64,000 nt of DNA, from positions 124,001 through 188,000 of the forward strand of contig NZ_RHFG01000003.1 in NCBI RefSeq assembly GCF_004745485.1. The letters are read 5' to 3'. This DNA comes from Brevibacterium sp. S22. Lineage in GTDB: Bacteria > Actinomycetota > Actinomycetes > Actinomycetales > Brevibacteriaceae. This document shows, piece after piece, positions 63,601 through 64,000 of the stretch. Numbering within the stretch: position 1 is the stretch's first letter; each line of letters begins with the position of its first letter. A program made the position numbers and the translations under genes. Under the pieces are notes generated by a model. It was given only the letters and a program-made list of their open reading frames with translations, ran no database searches and had not been told where the DNA came from.

Positions 63601-64000
63601 CGGAGTCCGGCTGAGTGGAGCACAGCAGGTTGCCTTCGCGGCCGATTCCTGCCGACATGCTCGTGACGATGTCCTCGCGGATCGAGTCCAGCGGCGGATT
63701 CGTCACTTGGGCGAAGTTCTGGTGGAAGTGGTCGAAGAGCAGTCGTGGACGGGTACTCAGGGCCGCGATCGCCGTATCGCTGCCCATCGCACCGAGGGGT
63801 TCGGCGCCGGTTTCGGCCATCGGGGCGATGAGCACGCGCAGCTCCTCCTCGGTGTAGCCGAATGTCCGCTGGCGTCGACGGACGGAGGAGCTGGGGTGGC
63901 TGATATGGACGCGGGTGGGCAGTTCGCCGAGACGGGTGGCCGAGGTCTCGACCCATTCGCGGTAGGGATGCTCGGTGGCCAGCCGGTTCTTGATCTCCGT
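60674..64000 (-). CDS. gltB: Glutamate synthase large subunit (3' part; runs off right edge)
   Basis: 1108 codons are visible and the frame continues unbroken to the window edge, with no start seen; a GTG at 63835 is internal, because the 55 codons before it read a normal GltB sequence ([18 protein letters not shown]). The part seen is the central domain, FMN domain ([23 protein letters not shown]) and the 3Fe-4S cysteines in [22 protein letters not shown] near the middle, and the C-terminal beta-helix ([18 protein letters not shown]). The N-terminal glutaminase domain, about 400 residues, is outside. It combines glutamine and 2-oxoglutarate to give two glutamates. Confidence 0.95.
   Translation of the reverse strand, partial: [1108 protein letters not shown]

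Noticed and set aside
1-64000. CRISPR array or insertion sequence
   Set aside because: The tandem repeats seen are degenerate and contiguous, without unique spacers; no transposase or terminal inverted repeats with target duplication were found.

Overview
The window is a high-GC chromosomal segment from an actinobacterium, most likely a member of the Micrococcales close to Brevibacterium; the genus is an inference from overall protein character. Supporting signs are the SufR-B-D-Rieske-C-S-U-T operon, WhiA with RapZ and YvcK, a dephospho-CoA kinase fused to a GrpB domain, an ANTAR response regulator, InhA/FabG-type fatty acid enzymes, and genes whose -10 box sits 6-8 nt before the start codon with no Shine-Dalgarno, as in leaderless actinobacterial transcripts. 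Almost all of it is housekeeping. No insertion sequence, prophage or CRISPR array is visible; the only clearly accessory gene is a RhuM-family fragment at the left edge.

Layout. 1-4.3 kb: RhuM fragment, then an ABC ATPase / TauE-like / TrmH-like operon, an unknown gene and serB. 4.4-6.6 kb: a SixA-like phosphatase with enoyl-ACP reductase and FabG. 6.6-9.9 kb: DUF3099, a small Cys/His protein and SURF1 face an ABC-F ATPase. 9.9-17.4 kb: RNase HI with an unusual tail, and the complete SUF iron-sulfur assembly operon under SufR, with a good CAAC-N6-GTTG operator. 17.5-22.2 kb: a DrrAB-like ABC exporter and ctaA face ctaB; haem a synthesis and SURF1 together serve cytochrome aa3. 22.4-27.2 kb: tkt-tal-pgi. 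27.4-33.6 kb: rapZ-yvcK-whiA-gap-pgk-tpi-secG. 33.7-44.8 kb: uvrC-uvrA, a DUF3516-type helicase, a YciI-like gene, terC behind a probable yybP-ykoY manganese riboswitch, and uvrB. 44.9-49.5 kb: coaE-grpB, a large membrane protein and rpsA. 49.7-54.6 kb: a methyltransferase, polA, a thioesterase and an ANTAR regulator. 54.6-55.3 kb: repeat-rich DNA around tRNA-Leu(CAA). 55.3-64 kb: an acetyltransferase overlapping a dicarboxylate symporter, pyruvate kinase, and gltD-gltB, with gltB running off the right edge.

The genes fall into supply lines for central carbon flow (tkt, tal, pgi, gap, pgk, tpi, pyk), Fe-S clusters (suf) and their users (GltBD, Rieske protein), respiration (SURF1, CtaA, CtaB), and genome maintenance (UvrABC, PolA, RNase HI). 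The less ordinary features are regulatory or structural: the terC riboswitch, the SufR operator, 26-bp-period minisatellites in two intergenic regions, long perfect hairpins between convergent genes, and the RNase HI tail. I see no convincing new multi-gene system.
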